Source: Adhaeribacter pallidiroseus (lineage in GTDB: Bacteria; Bacteroidota; Bacteroidia; Cytophagales; Hymenobacteraceae). Taken from it: a stretch of DNA of 64,000 nt. The stretch lies in NCBI RefSeq assembly GCF_003340495.1, contig NZ_QASA01000001.1, forward strand, positions 5,952,001 to 6,016,000, written 5' to 3'. Made by a program: the position numbers and the translations under genes. Positions 18,410 through 26,997 of the stretch are shown one piece after another. The notes beneath the pieces were generated by a model. The model was given only the letters and a program-made list of their open reading frames with translations. It was not told where the DNA came from and did no database searches. Positions within the stretch are counted from its first letter, which is position 1; every line of letters starts with the position of its first letter.

Positions 18410-18502
18410 GTTGCAGGTTTTAAGTTGCAGGTTTCAGGTTGCAAGTTACAAGTTGCCGGTTGAAAAGTTTGAAAGTTAAAAGGTTATAAAGTTGAAAAGG
18501 TA
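18410..18502. repeat. GTT-type heptad/octad repeat tract upstream of hemH
   Basis: About 90 bp of degenerate 7-bp units (gcaggtt, gcaagtt, acaagtt) passing into 8-bp units (gaaaagtt, ataaagtt). It abuts the hemH start region and is the reverse-complement type of the tract at 18719-18787 in front of era. Confidence 0.7.
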
Positions 18503-18588
18503 ACACCCGAAGGCCGGGCTTTGTTCGAAAATTTGTGTAGCAACAGGCTTATATACACGGGGTATAACAAAAAACCAAGAAAAAGCTG

Positions 18589-18596
18589 TACTTTTG
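18589..18596 (+). promoter_or_regulatory. -7 element (TACTTTTG), probable era promoter
   Basis: Exact TAnnTTTG match on the plus strand in the hemH-era divergent gap. It would give a leader of about 190 bp that contains the heptad tract. Confidence 0.4.
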
Positions 18597-18718
18597 CGGC
18601 CGCGTTGCCAGAGTTAGAAGAAGTTAACCGAAAATTTAAAAATTAAACGTTAGCTGCTTAGTTGGAGTAAAATATAGCAGGTAAAATTAATTATTACCTC
18701 TTTGCCGAACTTGCACCT

Positions 18719-18787
18719 GTTAACTTTTAAACTTTATAACCTTTCAACCTTAAAACTTTTCAACCTGCAACTTGTAACCTGTAACCA
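18719..18787. repeat. AAC-type heptad/octad repeat tract abutting era
   Basis: Degenerate units such as aactttat, aacctta, aacttgt and aacctgt run in phase up to 4 bp before the era ATG. It lies in opposite orientation to the tract at 18410-18502. Confidence 0.7.
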
Positions 18788-18790
18788 ATT

Positions 18791-19681
18791 ATGAGCGAAA
18801 AACCACACAAAGCCGGCTTTGTCAGTATTATTGGCAAACCCAACGTAGGCAAATCTACGCTCATGAACGTAATGGTGGGCGAGCGGCTATCTATTATTAC
18901 TTCCAAAGCGCAAACCACGCGGCACCGGATTATGGGGATTCTCAACGGCGACGATTTTCAAATTGTGTACTCCGATACGCCTGGTATTATTCAGCCCAAA
19001 TACGAGTTGCACCAATCCATGATGCGGTTTGTAAGCGCTTCCTTAGAAGACGCCGACGTAATTTTGTTTGTTACGGACATTTACGAAAAGCACGACGAAG
19101 AAGAAATTATTAAACGGCTGCAAAATGTAGAAGCTAAAATCTTGCTTCTGATCAATAAAATAGATCAGTCCACGGAGCCGGAAGTAGAAGAAAAAGTGGC
19201 GTATTGGCAGGATAAAATTAAAGCTGACCGCATTATTCCCATTTCGGCGTTAGAAAATTTTAATACCGACCAGGTTTTTAATTCTATCCTGGAATATTTG
19301 CCGGTGCATCCGCCGTATTACGACAAAGATGAACTAACCGACAAGCCCGAGCGTTTCTTTGCCGCTGAGATTATCCGCGAGAAGATTCTTTTAAATTATA
19401 AAAAAGAAATTCCGTACAGCTGCGAAGTAGTAGTGGGTGAATTTAAAGAAGACGATACCATTATCCGGATGCGGGCCGAAATTATGGTGGAACGCAAAAG
19501 CCAGAAAGGCATCGTAATCGGCCACGAAGGTAAAATGCTGAAAAAAGTTGGCACCCAGGCCCGGCAGGAAATGGAGCAGTTTTTTGCCAAACAAGTGCAT
19601 TTAGAGCTGTACGTTCGCGTGCAGGAAGATTGGCGCTCTAACCCGAAAGCGTTGAATAAATTTGGGTATAATGATTTGTAG
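18791..19681 (+). CDS. era: GTPase Era
   Basis: Ribosome-assembly GTPase that binds the 3' end of 16S rRNA. G-domain motifs: GKPNVGKST (G1), DTPG (G3), NKID (G4) and SAL (G5). The C-terminal KH domain contains GHEGKMLKKVGTQARQEME, and the protein ends DWRSNPKALNKFGYNDL, close to the family end. At 296 residues it is full length. der follows on the same strand after a repeat-rich gap. Confidence 0.94.
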   Translation: MSEKPHKAGFVSIIGKPNVGKSTLMNVMVGERLSIITSKAQTTRHRIMGILNGDDFQIVYSDTPGIIQPKYELHQSMMRFVSASLEDADVILFVTDIYEKHDEEEIIKRLQNVEAKILLLINKIDQSTEPEVEEKVAYWQDKIKADRIIPISALENFNTDQVFNSILEYLPVHPPYYDKDELTDKPERFFAAEIIREKILLNYKKEIPYSCEVVVGEFKEDDTIIRMRAEIMVERKSQKGIVIGHEGKMLKKVGTQARQEMEQFFAKQVHLELYVRVQEDWRSNPKALNKFGYNDL

Positions 19682-19757
19682 TTGTTCGTTACCAGTTGTT
19701 CGTTGTTAGTTAGTACTTTTAAACTAATAACCAGCAACCAACAACTACCAACTATCT
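19681..19757. repeat. Palindromic heptad tract between era and der
   Basis: Eleven consecutive 7-bp units: five of the gttgttc/gttagta kind, a central cttttaa, then five of the accaaca/actacca kind. The second half is the complementary class of the first half, so the 77 bp can fold into one long hairpin. Confidence 0.7.
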
Positions 19758-19871
19758 CCCGTGGAAGGAATACCGGCTGTGAACTGCCGGCCATGGATTT
19801 TAATTAATTTCTAAATCGGTTTCGGTAACCCGTCCGCTCCGGCACGGGCTGAAACCACAAAACAAAGACGA

Positions 19872-21182
19872 ATGTCAAACATTGTTGCAATTGTGGGGCG
19901 CCCCAACGTGGGCAAATCCACGCTTTTTAACCGCCTGGTTGGCGAGCGTAAAGCCATTATGGATAACCAAAGCGGCGTTACCCGCGACCGCCATTACGGC
20001 TACGGCGAATGGATTGGTAAAAATTTTACCGTAGTAGATACTGGCGGCTACGTGCACGGTTCGGATGATATTTTCGAAGGCGAAATCCGAAAACAAGTAG
20101 AACTGGCGATTAAAGAAGCTACCGTGATCTTGTTTATGGTGGACGTAGAAGAAGGCTTGCACAGCCTCGACGAAGAATTTGCCGCCGTACTGCGCCGCTC
20201 CGATAAACCCATTTACATTGTGGCCAATAAAGCCGATACCAACTTAAAAGCGCAGTTTATCGGTGATTTTTACGCCTTGGGTTTAGGCGAAGAAATATTT
20301 CCGGTTTCTTCGGCGAGTGGCTCCGGCACCGGCGATTTGCTGGACGAAGTAGTCAAGCACTTCCAAACCGAAGATGTCGAAAACCCCGACGAAGGTGTTC
20401 CCCGACTTGCGGTGATAGGCCGACCCAACGTGGGTAAATCCTCGTTTGTAAATTTGCTGCTCGGTGAAGAACGCAACATCGTGACGGACGTGGCCGGTAC
20501 TACCCGCGATTCCATTAACTCCCGTTACAATGCCTTCGGGATGGAGTTTATTATTACCGATACGGCTGGGTTGCGCCGCAAAACCAAAGTACACGAAGAT
20601 ATTGAATTTTACTCGGTGCTGCGCTCTATCAAAGCTATTGAAGAATCGGATGTGTGCATTGTAATGCTGGATGCTACCCGCGGCCTGGAAGCCCAGGACA
20701 TGAACATTGTAGGCCTCGCGGATAAAAATCGGAAAGGCATTGTGATACTGGTAAACAAATGGGATTTGGTGGAAAAAGAAACCAATACCATGAAGGCATA
20801 CGAAGAGCAGCTCCGCGAAAAAATGGCACCGCTCACCTACATGCCCATCATTTTTACGTCGGTATTAACCAAACAGCGCGTGCATAAAGCCATCGAAACA
20901 GCGTTTCAGGTTTACAAAAACAAAACGCAGAAAATATCTACTTCCAAGTTAAACGACGTTATCTTAAAAGAAATAGAAGCGTACCAACCGCCGGCGATTA
21001 AAGGGAAGTTCGTGAAAATTAAATACATCACGCAGCTGCCCACCCATAATCCAACGTTCGCGTTTTTCTGTAATCTACCGCAGTACATTAAGGAAAGCTA
21101 TACCCGTTTTCTGGAGAACAAAATCCGGAAACACTTCGGCTTCGAAGGAGTACCGATCAACATTGTGTTCCGGAAAAAGTAA
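19872..21182 (+). CDS. der: GTPase Der (EngA), double G-domain
   Basis: Ribosome 50S-assembly GTPase with two tandem GTPase domains: GRPNVGKST, DTGGYV and NKAD in the first half, GRPNVGKSS, DTAGLRRK and NKWD in the second. A KH-like C-terminal domain follows (from about residue 350, KISTSKLNDVILKEIE). At 436 residues it is full length. Confidence 0.95.
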   Translation: MSNIVAIVGRPNVGKSTLFNRLVGERKAIMDNQSGVTRDRHYGYGEWIGKNFTVVDTGGYVHGSDDIFEGEIRKQVELAIKEATVILFMVDVEEGLHSLDEEFAAVLRRSDKPIYIVANKADTNLKAQFIGDFYALGLGEEIFPVSSASGSGTGDLLDEVVKHFQTEDVENPDEGVPRLAVIGRPNVGKSSFVNLLLGEERNIVTDVAGTTRDSINSRYNAFGMEFIITDTAGLRRKTKVHEDIEFYSVLRSIKAIEESDVCIVMLDATRGLEAQDMNIVGLADKNRKGIVILVNKWDLVEKETNTMKAYEEQLREKMAPLTYMPIIFTSVLTKQRVHKAIETAFQVYKNKTQKISTSKLNDVILKEIEAYQPPAIKGKFVKIKYITQLPTHNPTFAFFCNLPQYIKESYTRFLENKIRKHFGFEGVPINIVFRKK

Positions 21183-21250
21183 AAATTTAAAAAATTATCA
21201 GAATTAGCTTTTGGTTAGCTTAACTTAAGCAAGTTGATTTTAAAAGTTTA

Positions 21251-21300
21251 AAAACAGTTACAATTGTTACCAGTAGATACCTTTTGTAACTGTTTTTTTT
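21251..21300 (+). terminator. Terminator after der
   Basis: Arms aaaacagttacaa / ttttgtaactgttt followed by a run of T. Confidence 0.75.
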
Positions 21301-21376
21301 GTTCTTTAATTATCCCAAATTCTGTTCAGTTATAGCTGTAAGCATTCTAAATGGAAAAGCGATGCACTATTAACGT

Positions 21377-21585
21377 TGATCTTTGGAGCCTTTCCAAGTC
21401 TCCAGGCACTGGTGCCGCCTAACTTGCTACTTTCAAGTTTGCCTCCTGGCCGGCGAGCCGCGTTAACCCCTCCCCCTACGGGACCTCCCCTAAAAACAGG
21501 GGAGGAGATGCCGCTATTGCTTCATTCTTTCCTTACTTCGCTGCGGAATTCCTGCGGCACCGGAACCCTAGCAGGTGCTTCATAG
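21377..21585 (+). repeat. Intergenic repeat element, left copy
   Basis: Gene-free sequence whose landmarks (ctccaggcactggtgccgcc, then tttgcctcctggccggc, then a gcggaattcctgcggcacc end) recur in the same order and spacing, inverted, at 21800-22000. It contains a short cctcccct...aggggagg hairpin around 21480-21505. The open frames here are by-products of the repeat. Confidence 0.65.
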
Positions 21586-21799
21586 CTAAACTACGGTCAA
21601 TTGTTCTGAGCTACCGATATTACTTTTTTTAAGTAGTAATACCCGAATGTTAAACCAACTTTCATTAAAATTTAATGAGAAGAAAATAGAACGAGGAAGT
21701 TTCCTTTTGCTACTTCTAGTATTTGGTTATGTAGTAAATATAATTTCTACTCTCTCCTGTCTAAACTATTTGAGCCAGAAAAGCCGAAGCTAAGCATAA

Positions 21800-22000
21800 A
21801 CGACATCAGTTTGGCTGTGGAGGGCCTTCTAAGGTTCTGGTTCTGCGCAGCAGAATTCCGACGTAAGGAGGAAAGGAAGCTTAGACCAGCCCGGAAGAGC
21901 CAAACGGGGCCTGCCGGCCAAGAGGCAAACTGGTTACTGATCAAGCTAGGTAGCACCAAAGCCTGGAGGCGGGAACCGGCTCCAAAAAACAAGCTATCTA
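21800..22000 (-). repeat. Intergenic repeat element, right inverted copy
   Basis: Read on the minus strand it gives cctccaggctttggtgctacc, here cut to its core ccaggctttggtgctacc, then tttgcctcttggccggc and cggaattctgctgcgcag. These parallel the left copy with about one quarter of bases changed by eye. The two copies flank about 210 bp of unrelated AT-rich DNA. Confidence 0.65.
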
Positions 22001-22026
22001 ATGAAGTTGTTTAATATGCTAATAGC

Positions 22027-22560
22027 TTATTTTAAAAAATAATCCACCACTTCCTGCCAATTATTCAAACGCGTATACCCTTCCACGTGCGCGTTGTGCG
22101 GTGCCGTAAATAGCAGACCAGTCCCGGTAAACGTTTTTAAATTCCGTTCCAAGTCATCAATCAGGTAATCGGCCCGGATAATGCTTTTGTCGCCGCAGAA
22201 AACAATGTTCTTCCAGGTAATAAAAGGCAAATGTTGCTTAATCCAATTGTATTTGGGCGTAAACGAATGTTCAAACTCCTGGGCCGCCGTGGTTATAAAA
22301 ACTTCGTGGTGTTGGTGCAATTGTGCTACGGCTTGCAAGGCACCATCTATGGCATCTAAATCTTTAAAAAAATCAGGACGGTGGGGCCACGATTTTACCG
22401 CAGCCAAACGATCCGGCGGTACTACTTTTTCTAAATTATTTCCGGGCTGCCGCAGCGCCGACAAATCCTCGTTAAATTCTTGTTGATATAATTCTATAAA
22501 ACGACCAATGGCATCGGTCATTACTTCGTCCATGTCTATGGCAATGCGTTTTTTATTCAT
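22027..22560 (-). CDS. 5'(3')-deoxyribonucleotidase (NT5C family, HAD fold)
   Basis: Dephosphorylates deoxyribonucleoside monophosphates, helping to balance dNTP pools. The 177-residue protein begins MNKKRIAIDMDEVMTDAIG, where DMDEV is the HAD catalytic motif (nucleophile and acid/base aspartates). VFITTAA (motif II) and the late DYLIDDLERNL (motif IV acidic pair) are present. It stands alone between the der-side repeats and a gap of about 290 bp. Confidence 0.85.
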   Translation of the reverse strand: MNKKRIAIDMDEVMTDAIGRFIELYQQEFNEDLSALRQPGNNLEKVVPPDRLAAVKSWPHRPDFFKDLDAIDGALQAVAQLHQHHEVFITTAAQEFEHSFTPKYNWIKQHLPFITWKNIVFCGDKSIIRADYLIDDLERNLKTFTGTGLLFTAPHNAHVEGYTRLNNWQEVVDYFLK

Positions 22561-22851
22561 AGTTAAAAGCAGAAGGTAAATCCTTTTGAAAATGGAGTTG
22601 GTAAAGGTATTAAACTTAGCTCAGGCTAATAAGTTAAATTTTCAAGATATAAATAAGCCGGTAGGCGGTTAACCAAAGTTAAATACAAAAAAATAGGTTT
22701 CTTAGGCCATCCGGATAACAAATCTGCCCGAAATAAGTAAACCTACTACTTTGCCCTATTTTCCGGGATTAATTACGTTAGCGGGCTGATTACTGGCTCA
22801 AAACTGCCGGGTAGGGCACATTCCTTTACCTTTAAGCGCATAAAATAATAC

Positions 22852-23592
22852 ATGATACAAGAAGACGAATTACAAACAGCCGCGCATGGTTTTTTCGCCG
22901 ATGCCTTACGCTTACTTTCCGAAAGTGAAATTCCGTTTTTGGTGGGCGGCGGTTTAGCCTTGCGCCAGTATACGGGCATTATCCGCGATTTGAAAGATCT
23001 GGATTTATTTTGCAAAGCCGGCGATTACCCCAAAATTTTAAAATTTTTCGCGGATAATGGTTTTGCGACCGAGCTAACCGATGTACGCTGGCTGGCCAAA
23101 GTATTCCGGAATAATTATTACATCGATATTATTTTTAATACGGTAAACAACATTTGCACCGTAGATGAGTCGTGGTTTGAGCACGCGGTAGTGGGCGAGG
23201 CGTACGGCGTACCCGTGAAATTTATTCCCGCGGAAGAATTACTGTGGTGCAAAGTATACGTGCAAAACCGGGAACGCTACGATGGTGCCGATGTAAACCA
23301 CATTATTGTAAAATACGGCCACCGCTTAGACTGGAACCGCATCTGGACCCGCCTGGAGCAACACTGGCATTTACTGCTGGCGCAGGTCATTCTTTTTCAG
23401 TTTGTGTACCCGACGGAGCGCGACTTAGTACCGCGCTGGCTGTTTGATACCTTAATCGAAAGAGCCAAAGGCCAGTTTGATATGCCTTTACCCGTCGAAA
23501 AAGTTTGCCTGGGGCCGATCATCGACCAGACGCAATATAGAACCGATATTGTGGATGCCGAGTATAAGGTAGTTACCATCAAAACTGTTTAA
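22852..23592 (+). CDS. Predicted nucleotidyltransferase-fold protein
   Basis: The 246-residue protein has a Pol-beta/MNT-type nucleotidyltransferase core: FLVGGGLALRQYTG followed by LKDLDLF (GG ... DLD metal motif, residues ~29-50), and DIIFNTVN as a possible third acidic strand. The remainder is helical (HWHLLLAQVILFQFVYPTERD). It does not look like a tRNA nucleotidyltransferase. The next gene, a phosphoesterase, starts 2 bp downstream, so the two are cotranscribed and probably work together. Substrate unknown. Confidence 0.72.
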   Translation: MIQEDELQTAAHGFFADALRLLSESEIPFLVGGGLALRQYTGIIRDLKDLDLFCKAGDYPKILKFFADNGFATELTDVRWLAKVFRNNYYIDIIFNTVNNICTVDESWFEHAVVGEAYGVPVKFIPAEELLWCKVYVQNRERYDGADVNHIIVKYGHRLDWNRIWTRLEQHWHLLLAQVILFQFVYPTERDLVPRWLFDTLIERAKGQFDMPLPVEKVCLGPIIDQTQYRTDIVDAEYKVVTIKTV

Positions 23593-23594
23593 CC

Positions 23595-24383
23595 ATGGAA
23601 GATAACAAACAGCGCAGCGCCGTCCGGATTGCCGCCGTGGGCGATATTCATGTGAAAGAAACGGACCAGGGAAAGTGGGTTGACTACTTTCGGACGGTTT
23701 CGGCCCAGGCTGATATTTTACTAATTTGCGGGGATCTGACCGATACCGGCCACCTGGCCGAAGCCGAAGTACTGGCCGCCGAACTAAAAGCCTGTACCAT
23801 TCCGATAGTGGCCGTGCTGGGAAACCACGACTACGAGCGCGACCAGCAGAAAAATATTAAAAAAATGCTGGAAAGTGATAAAGTACATATTCTGGATGGA
23901 CAAACAATAGTATTGCAAGGCATTGGCTTTGCCGGGGTAAAAGGCTTTGGCGGCGGTTTCGATAAGTACATGCTATCCATGTTCGGCGAACCCATGATCA
24001 AAAGCTTTGTGCAGGAAGCCGTGGACGATGCCTTGCGCCTAGACCGGGCCCTAGCCCACCTGGACGTAGATTATACCGATGATTTGCCTAAAATTGTGGT
24101 GCTTCATTTTTCGCCGATTAAAGAAACCGTAGTGGGCGAACCACCCGAAATATTTCCTTTTCTGGGCTGCTCCCGGCTGGTAGAACCGATAAACCGGCGT
24201 CAGGTACTGGCGGCTTTTCACGGCCACGCCCACGTGGGTACTTTAGAAGGAAAAACCTCGGCGGGCGTACCGGTGTTTAACGTGGCCAAACCTATTTTAC
24301 AGCGCGAAGGGTACGAAGTGCCTTTTTACCTCTACGAAGTACAACCTAAAGCCGTACCGGTAACCCAGGAAGTAGAAGGTTGA
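23595..24383 (+). CDS. Calcineurin-like metallophosphoesterase
   Basis: Dimetal phosphoesterase with every core motif: AVGDIHVKE (DxH), CGDLTDTG (GD), LGNHDYE (GNHD), VLHFSPI and the final HGHAHVG (GHxH). It is cytoplasmic, with no signal peptide. It is tightly coupled (2 bp) to the nucleotidyltransferase-like gene, which suggests an add/remove pair acting on the same nucleotide-type group (inference). Confidence 0.87.
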   Translation: MEDNKQRSAVRIAAVGDIHVKETDQGKWVDYFRTVSAQADILLICGDLTDTGHLAEAEVLAAELKACTIPIVAVLGNHDYERDQQKNIKKMLESDKVHILDGQTIVLQGIGFAGVKGFGGGFDKYMLSMFGEPMIKSFVQEAVDDALRLDRALAHLDVDYTDDLPKIVVLHFSPIKETVVGEPPEIFPFLGCSRLVEPINRRQVLAAFHGHAHVGTLEGKTSAGVPVFNVAKPILQREGYEVPFYLYEVQPKAVPVTQEVEG

Positions 24384-24396
24384 TAAAATTTAAAAT

Positions 24397-24456
24397 AGCT
24401 TTAGTAAAATAGCAAAGGCAAGTTGTAACACTTGCCTTTGCTATTTTACTAAAGCT
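24397..24456 (+). terminator. Long perfect hairpin, probable terminator
   Basis: Two 26-bp arms, perfectly complementary (agctttagtaaaatagcaaa... and its inverse), with the 8-base loop ttgtaaca, 13 bp after the phosphoesterase stop. It lacks a clean T tract after the stem but has an A/T-rich base. It is unusually long and perfect for a terminator. Confidence 0.6.
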
Positions 24457-24569
24457 GAGCAGTTTACTTTTTAGAAACAATCGCTCCCATTGGGCTGTTT
24501 TTCGCTAGTTTAAATATCGGGGCTTGCCTTATTATCAGGTAACTGCTTATATTTAACTATTAAATTAGT

Positions 24570-25754
24570 ATGAAAGAAATACAAGATATTGTACGGGCTT
24601 ATGATGTAGCCAGTCAGTTAAAAAAGCGGACGGCCCTAGCCACGGTGGTGCAGGTAGAAGGGTCGGCGTACCGGCGGCCTGGCGCCCGGATGCTGGTAAC
24701 CGAAGACGGCGAATTAACCGGTGCTATTAGCGGCGGTTGCCTCGAAGGCGATGCGCTGCGCAAAGCCCGGTTGGTAATGGCCCAGCAAAAAGCCCTGCTG
24801 GTAACCTACGATACTACCGACGACGATGATTCCCGGTTAGGTGTAGGGCTAGGCTGCAATGGCATTATTCAGATTTTAATTGAGCCTATTGCGGACGAAA
24901 ATCCCGATAATCCGATTGCTTTATTGCGTTCGGTGTTAAGCCAGCGGCAGCAAGGGGTAGTTGTTACGTTATTTTCGCTGCAAAACCGGATGGGCCTACA
25001 ACCAGGTACCTGCTTGCTGCTCCCCGAAAAAGCGGCAGCGAGAGGCCACGTGCAACCAACGGCTTTGCAGGAGTTATTGGCCCAGGAAGCCATGCAAGTT
25101 TTAAAAAATCAAAAATCAGTTATTCGCAATTACCAGGTACAAGATAAAGTAATCAGCGCTTTTGTAGAATATCTGCGTCCACCGGTATCAGTAATTGTTT
25201 TGGGAGCCGGCAACGATATCCAGCCCTTGGTGCAAATGGCCAGTATTTTGGGTTGGTTGGTAACGGTAATAGACGGTCGCACCAACTACGCCGTAAAAAA
25301 TCGATTTCCGTTGGCAGATAAAGTGCTGCTGGCAAAACCGCCGCAGGTTTTAGATTTAATCCCCGTGGATGGGCAAACTGTTTTCCTGCTCATGACGCAC
25401 AATTACAACTTCGACATAGCTATGCTGCGCCAGTTAATTCCACTAGCGGTGCCTTACGTAGGGGTTTTAGGTCCTAAAAAAAAACTAACCCAAATGCTTA
25501 CGGAGTTGCAGGACGAAGGCCTGCGATTTACACCCGACCAAATGCAAAAAGTATACGGACCGCTGGGCTTAGATATTGGCGCCGAAACTCCCGAAGAAAT
25601 TGCCTTATCGGTATTATCCGAAATAAAAGCGGTATTAACGGGTAAACCGGGCACCGCCTTGCGAAATAAGCCGGAAGCTATTCACGACCGCACTATCATA
25701 GAAACGCCCATTCCGGTTACAGCTGCGCAACCCGTGCCGGATGCCGTTGCGTAA
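24570..25754 (+). CDS. XdhC/CoxF family molybdenum-enzyme maturation protein
   Basis: XdhC-type proteins bind molybdenum cofactor and help sulfurate and insert it into xanthine dehydrogenase-type enzymes. The N-terminal XdhC/CoxI domain has ATVVQVEGSAYRRPGARMLV and GAISGGCLEGD, and the C-terminal Rossmann domain has VIVLGAGNDIQPL, LLMTHNYNFD and YVGVLGPKKK. It is 394 residues, full length. It overlaps or abuts the MobA-like gene, the usual XdhC-MocA pairing, but no molybdopterin dehydrogenase subunit lies within the window. Confidence 0.88.
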   Translation: MKEIQDIVRAYDVASQLKKRTALATVVQVEGSAYRRPGARMLVTEDGELTGAISGGCLEGDALRKARLVMAQQKALLVTYDTTDDDDSRLGVGLGCNGIIQILIEPIADENPDNPIALLRSVLSQRQQGVVVTLFSLQNRMGLQPGTCLLLPEKAAARGHVQPTALQELLAQEAMQVLKNQKSVIRNYQVQDKVISAFVEYLRPPVSVIVLGAGNDIQPLVQMASILGWLVTVIDGRTNYAVKNRFPLADKVLLAKPPQVLDLIPVDGQTVFLLMTHNYNFDIAMLRQLIPLAVPYVGVLGPKKKLTQMLTELQDEGLRFTPDQMQKVYGPLGLDIGAETPEEIALSVLSEIKAVLTGKPGTALRNKPEAIHDRTIIETPIPVTAAQPVPDAVA

Positions 25755-25764
25755 ATTTAAAAAA

Positions 25765-26394
25765 ATGACGAAAACCGGATTAGTTTTGCTGGCTGCGGGC
25801 GCTTCGGTACGCTTCGGTAGCCCCAAACAGAATTTAGAATTTCAGGGGCAAACCTTGCTGTACCACGCCGTACAGGCGGCGCGGCATTCGGGTTGTGCGC
25901 CCGTGGTAGTAGTGCTGGGCGCGAAGGCTGATGAACTACGTTCGCAGTTAAACTTTCCGGAGATTACCATTGTCGAAAACCCAGCGTGGGGGGAAGGCAT
26001 GGGAGCCTCCGTGCGGCATGGCGTACACGCTTTGCTGCAAACCGTGCCGGACTTGGACAGTGTGCTTTTAATGACCTGCGACCAGCCTTTTGTGTCGGGC
26101 AAAATATTGCAGCAATTAGTCGCGGAAAAAGAAAAAAATTTAAAAAAAATCATTGCCTGCGCTTACCAGGATACCATTGGCACGCCCGTTTTATTTGATA
26201 AGCAATTCTTCCCGGATTTAACTAATCTGAGCGGTGCGCAAGGTGCCAAAAAACTGCTTTTTAAATTTTCAGAAGAAGTGGGTAATATTCCTTTTGAATT
26301 GGGTGGTTTTGATATCGACACTCCCACCGATTACCAAACTTTACAGCACTACGTCGCCAGGTTAACTGATGATCCCGATATTGCTTCGGGTTAG
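25765..26394 (+). CDS. MobA/MocA-like nucleotidyltransferase
   Basis: Member of the MobA-like NTP transferase family that attaches CMP or GMP to molybdopterin. The N-terminal signature LLAAGASVRFGSPKQ fits the LAAGxSxRxGxxKQ loop, followed by NPAWGEGMGASVRHGV and LLMTCDQPFVSG. I take the ATG at 25765 (MTKTGLVLLAAG); an in-frame ATG at 25741 overlaps the xdhC end and only adds MPLRKFKK. The pairing with XdhC suggests molybdopterin cytosine dinucleotide formation for an aerobic dehydrogenase encoded elsewhere. Confidence 0.87.
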   Translation: MTKTGLVLLAAGASVRFGSPKQNLEFQGQTLLYHAVQAARHSGCAPVVVVLGAKADELRSQLNFPEITIVENPAWGEGMGASVRHGVHALLQTVPDLDSVLLMTCDQPFVSGKILQQLVAEKEKNLKKIIACAYQDTIGTPVLFDKQFFPDLTNLSGAQGAKKLLFKFSEEVGNIPFELGGFDIDTPTDYQTLQHYVARLTDDPDIASG

Positions 26395-26598
26395 CTTAAC
26401 TGTTGTAGTCGGTGGGAATAAGAACATTTTACCTGGCGCAAGTTTTAAAACTTGTGCCTAAATGCATGGTAAAATCGGTGCCTTTACTCCGGCCAGGGGC
26501 CGGACGGTAAGTCTCACGAGCAATAGCACTCGTGCTGGAATTAGAACTTAATGATCCTACGGCCTCCGAGTAACCGAGCCGGAATAACTATTCTTAGT

Positions 26599-26901
26599 TC
26601 AATTATTCACCAGTTTTTCTTCGCGCTTCAGGCTTTTATCAAAAATAAATGTGCCGAAAGGTACCAGCGAAGCCAGGAAAGCCAGGAAAGCCCGCCCGAA
26701 ACTCCAGCGCCGGTTTACCCAAACGTGCAGCAAAGCCAGCCCAAATAAGACAAAAAGCACCCCGTGCGCCCAGCCCACTACTTTTACCATTTCCGGAATG
26801 CCCATTAAATATTTTAAAGGCATGGCAATACCCAGTAAAATTAAATACGAAATGCCTTCTATAATGCCTATTATCCGGAACCGCCTGAGTGGTGTTTGCA
26901 T
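26599..26901 (-). CDS. DUF3817 family membrane protein
   Basis: Small integral membrane protein of about 100 residues with helices around GIIEGISYLILLGIAMPLKY, VVGWAHGVLFVLFGLALLHVW and FGRAFLAFLASLVPFGTFIF, the DUF3817 pattern. The frame is open to 26961, but the ATG at 26901 (MQTPLRRFRIIG) is preferred because the -7 promoter element at 26924-26931 lies between the two candidates. Function unknown. Confidence 0.8.
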   Translation of the reverse strand: MQTPLRRFRIIGIIEGISYLILLGIAMPLKYLMGIPEMVKVVGWAHGVLFVLFGLALLHVWVNRRWSFGRAFLAFLASLVPFGTFIFDKSLKREEKLVNN

Positions 26902-26923
26902 ATTTTTAAATTTATTGCTTGCG

Positions 26924-26931
26924 CAAAGGTA
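26924..26931 (-). promoter_or_regulatory. -7 element (TACCTTTG) of the DUF3817 gene
   Basis: Exact TAnnTTTG on the minus strand, 23 bp upstream of the chosen ATG. It decides the start, since the longer frame would begin upstream of its own promoter. Confidence 0.5.
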
Positions 26932-26997
26932 GGCACGGTTAGCTAAAGCAAAAAATTCCACAGAAAGTCTTATATTTAGAATTCACGCGCCGCCGCT

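Noticed and set aside
18410-19757. CRISPR array
   Set aside because: Units are 7-8 bp, contiguous and degenerate, with no 28-37-bp repeats, no spacers and no cas genes.
21376-21992. Frames of 69-81 codons in the der-downstream gap
   Set aside because: They are created by the inverted repeat copies; the peptides have repeat-derived, low-quality composition.
26395-26598. Possible RNA gene in the gap after the MobA-like gene
   Set aside because: Only small hairpins (ggcgcaagttttaaaacttgtgcc near 26436, of which the arms are 10-12 bp) are visible; no conserved RNA pattern recognised.
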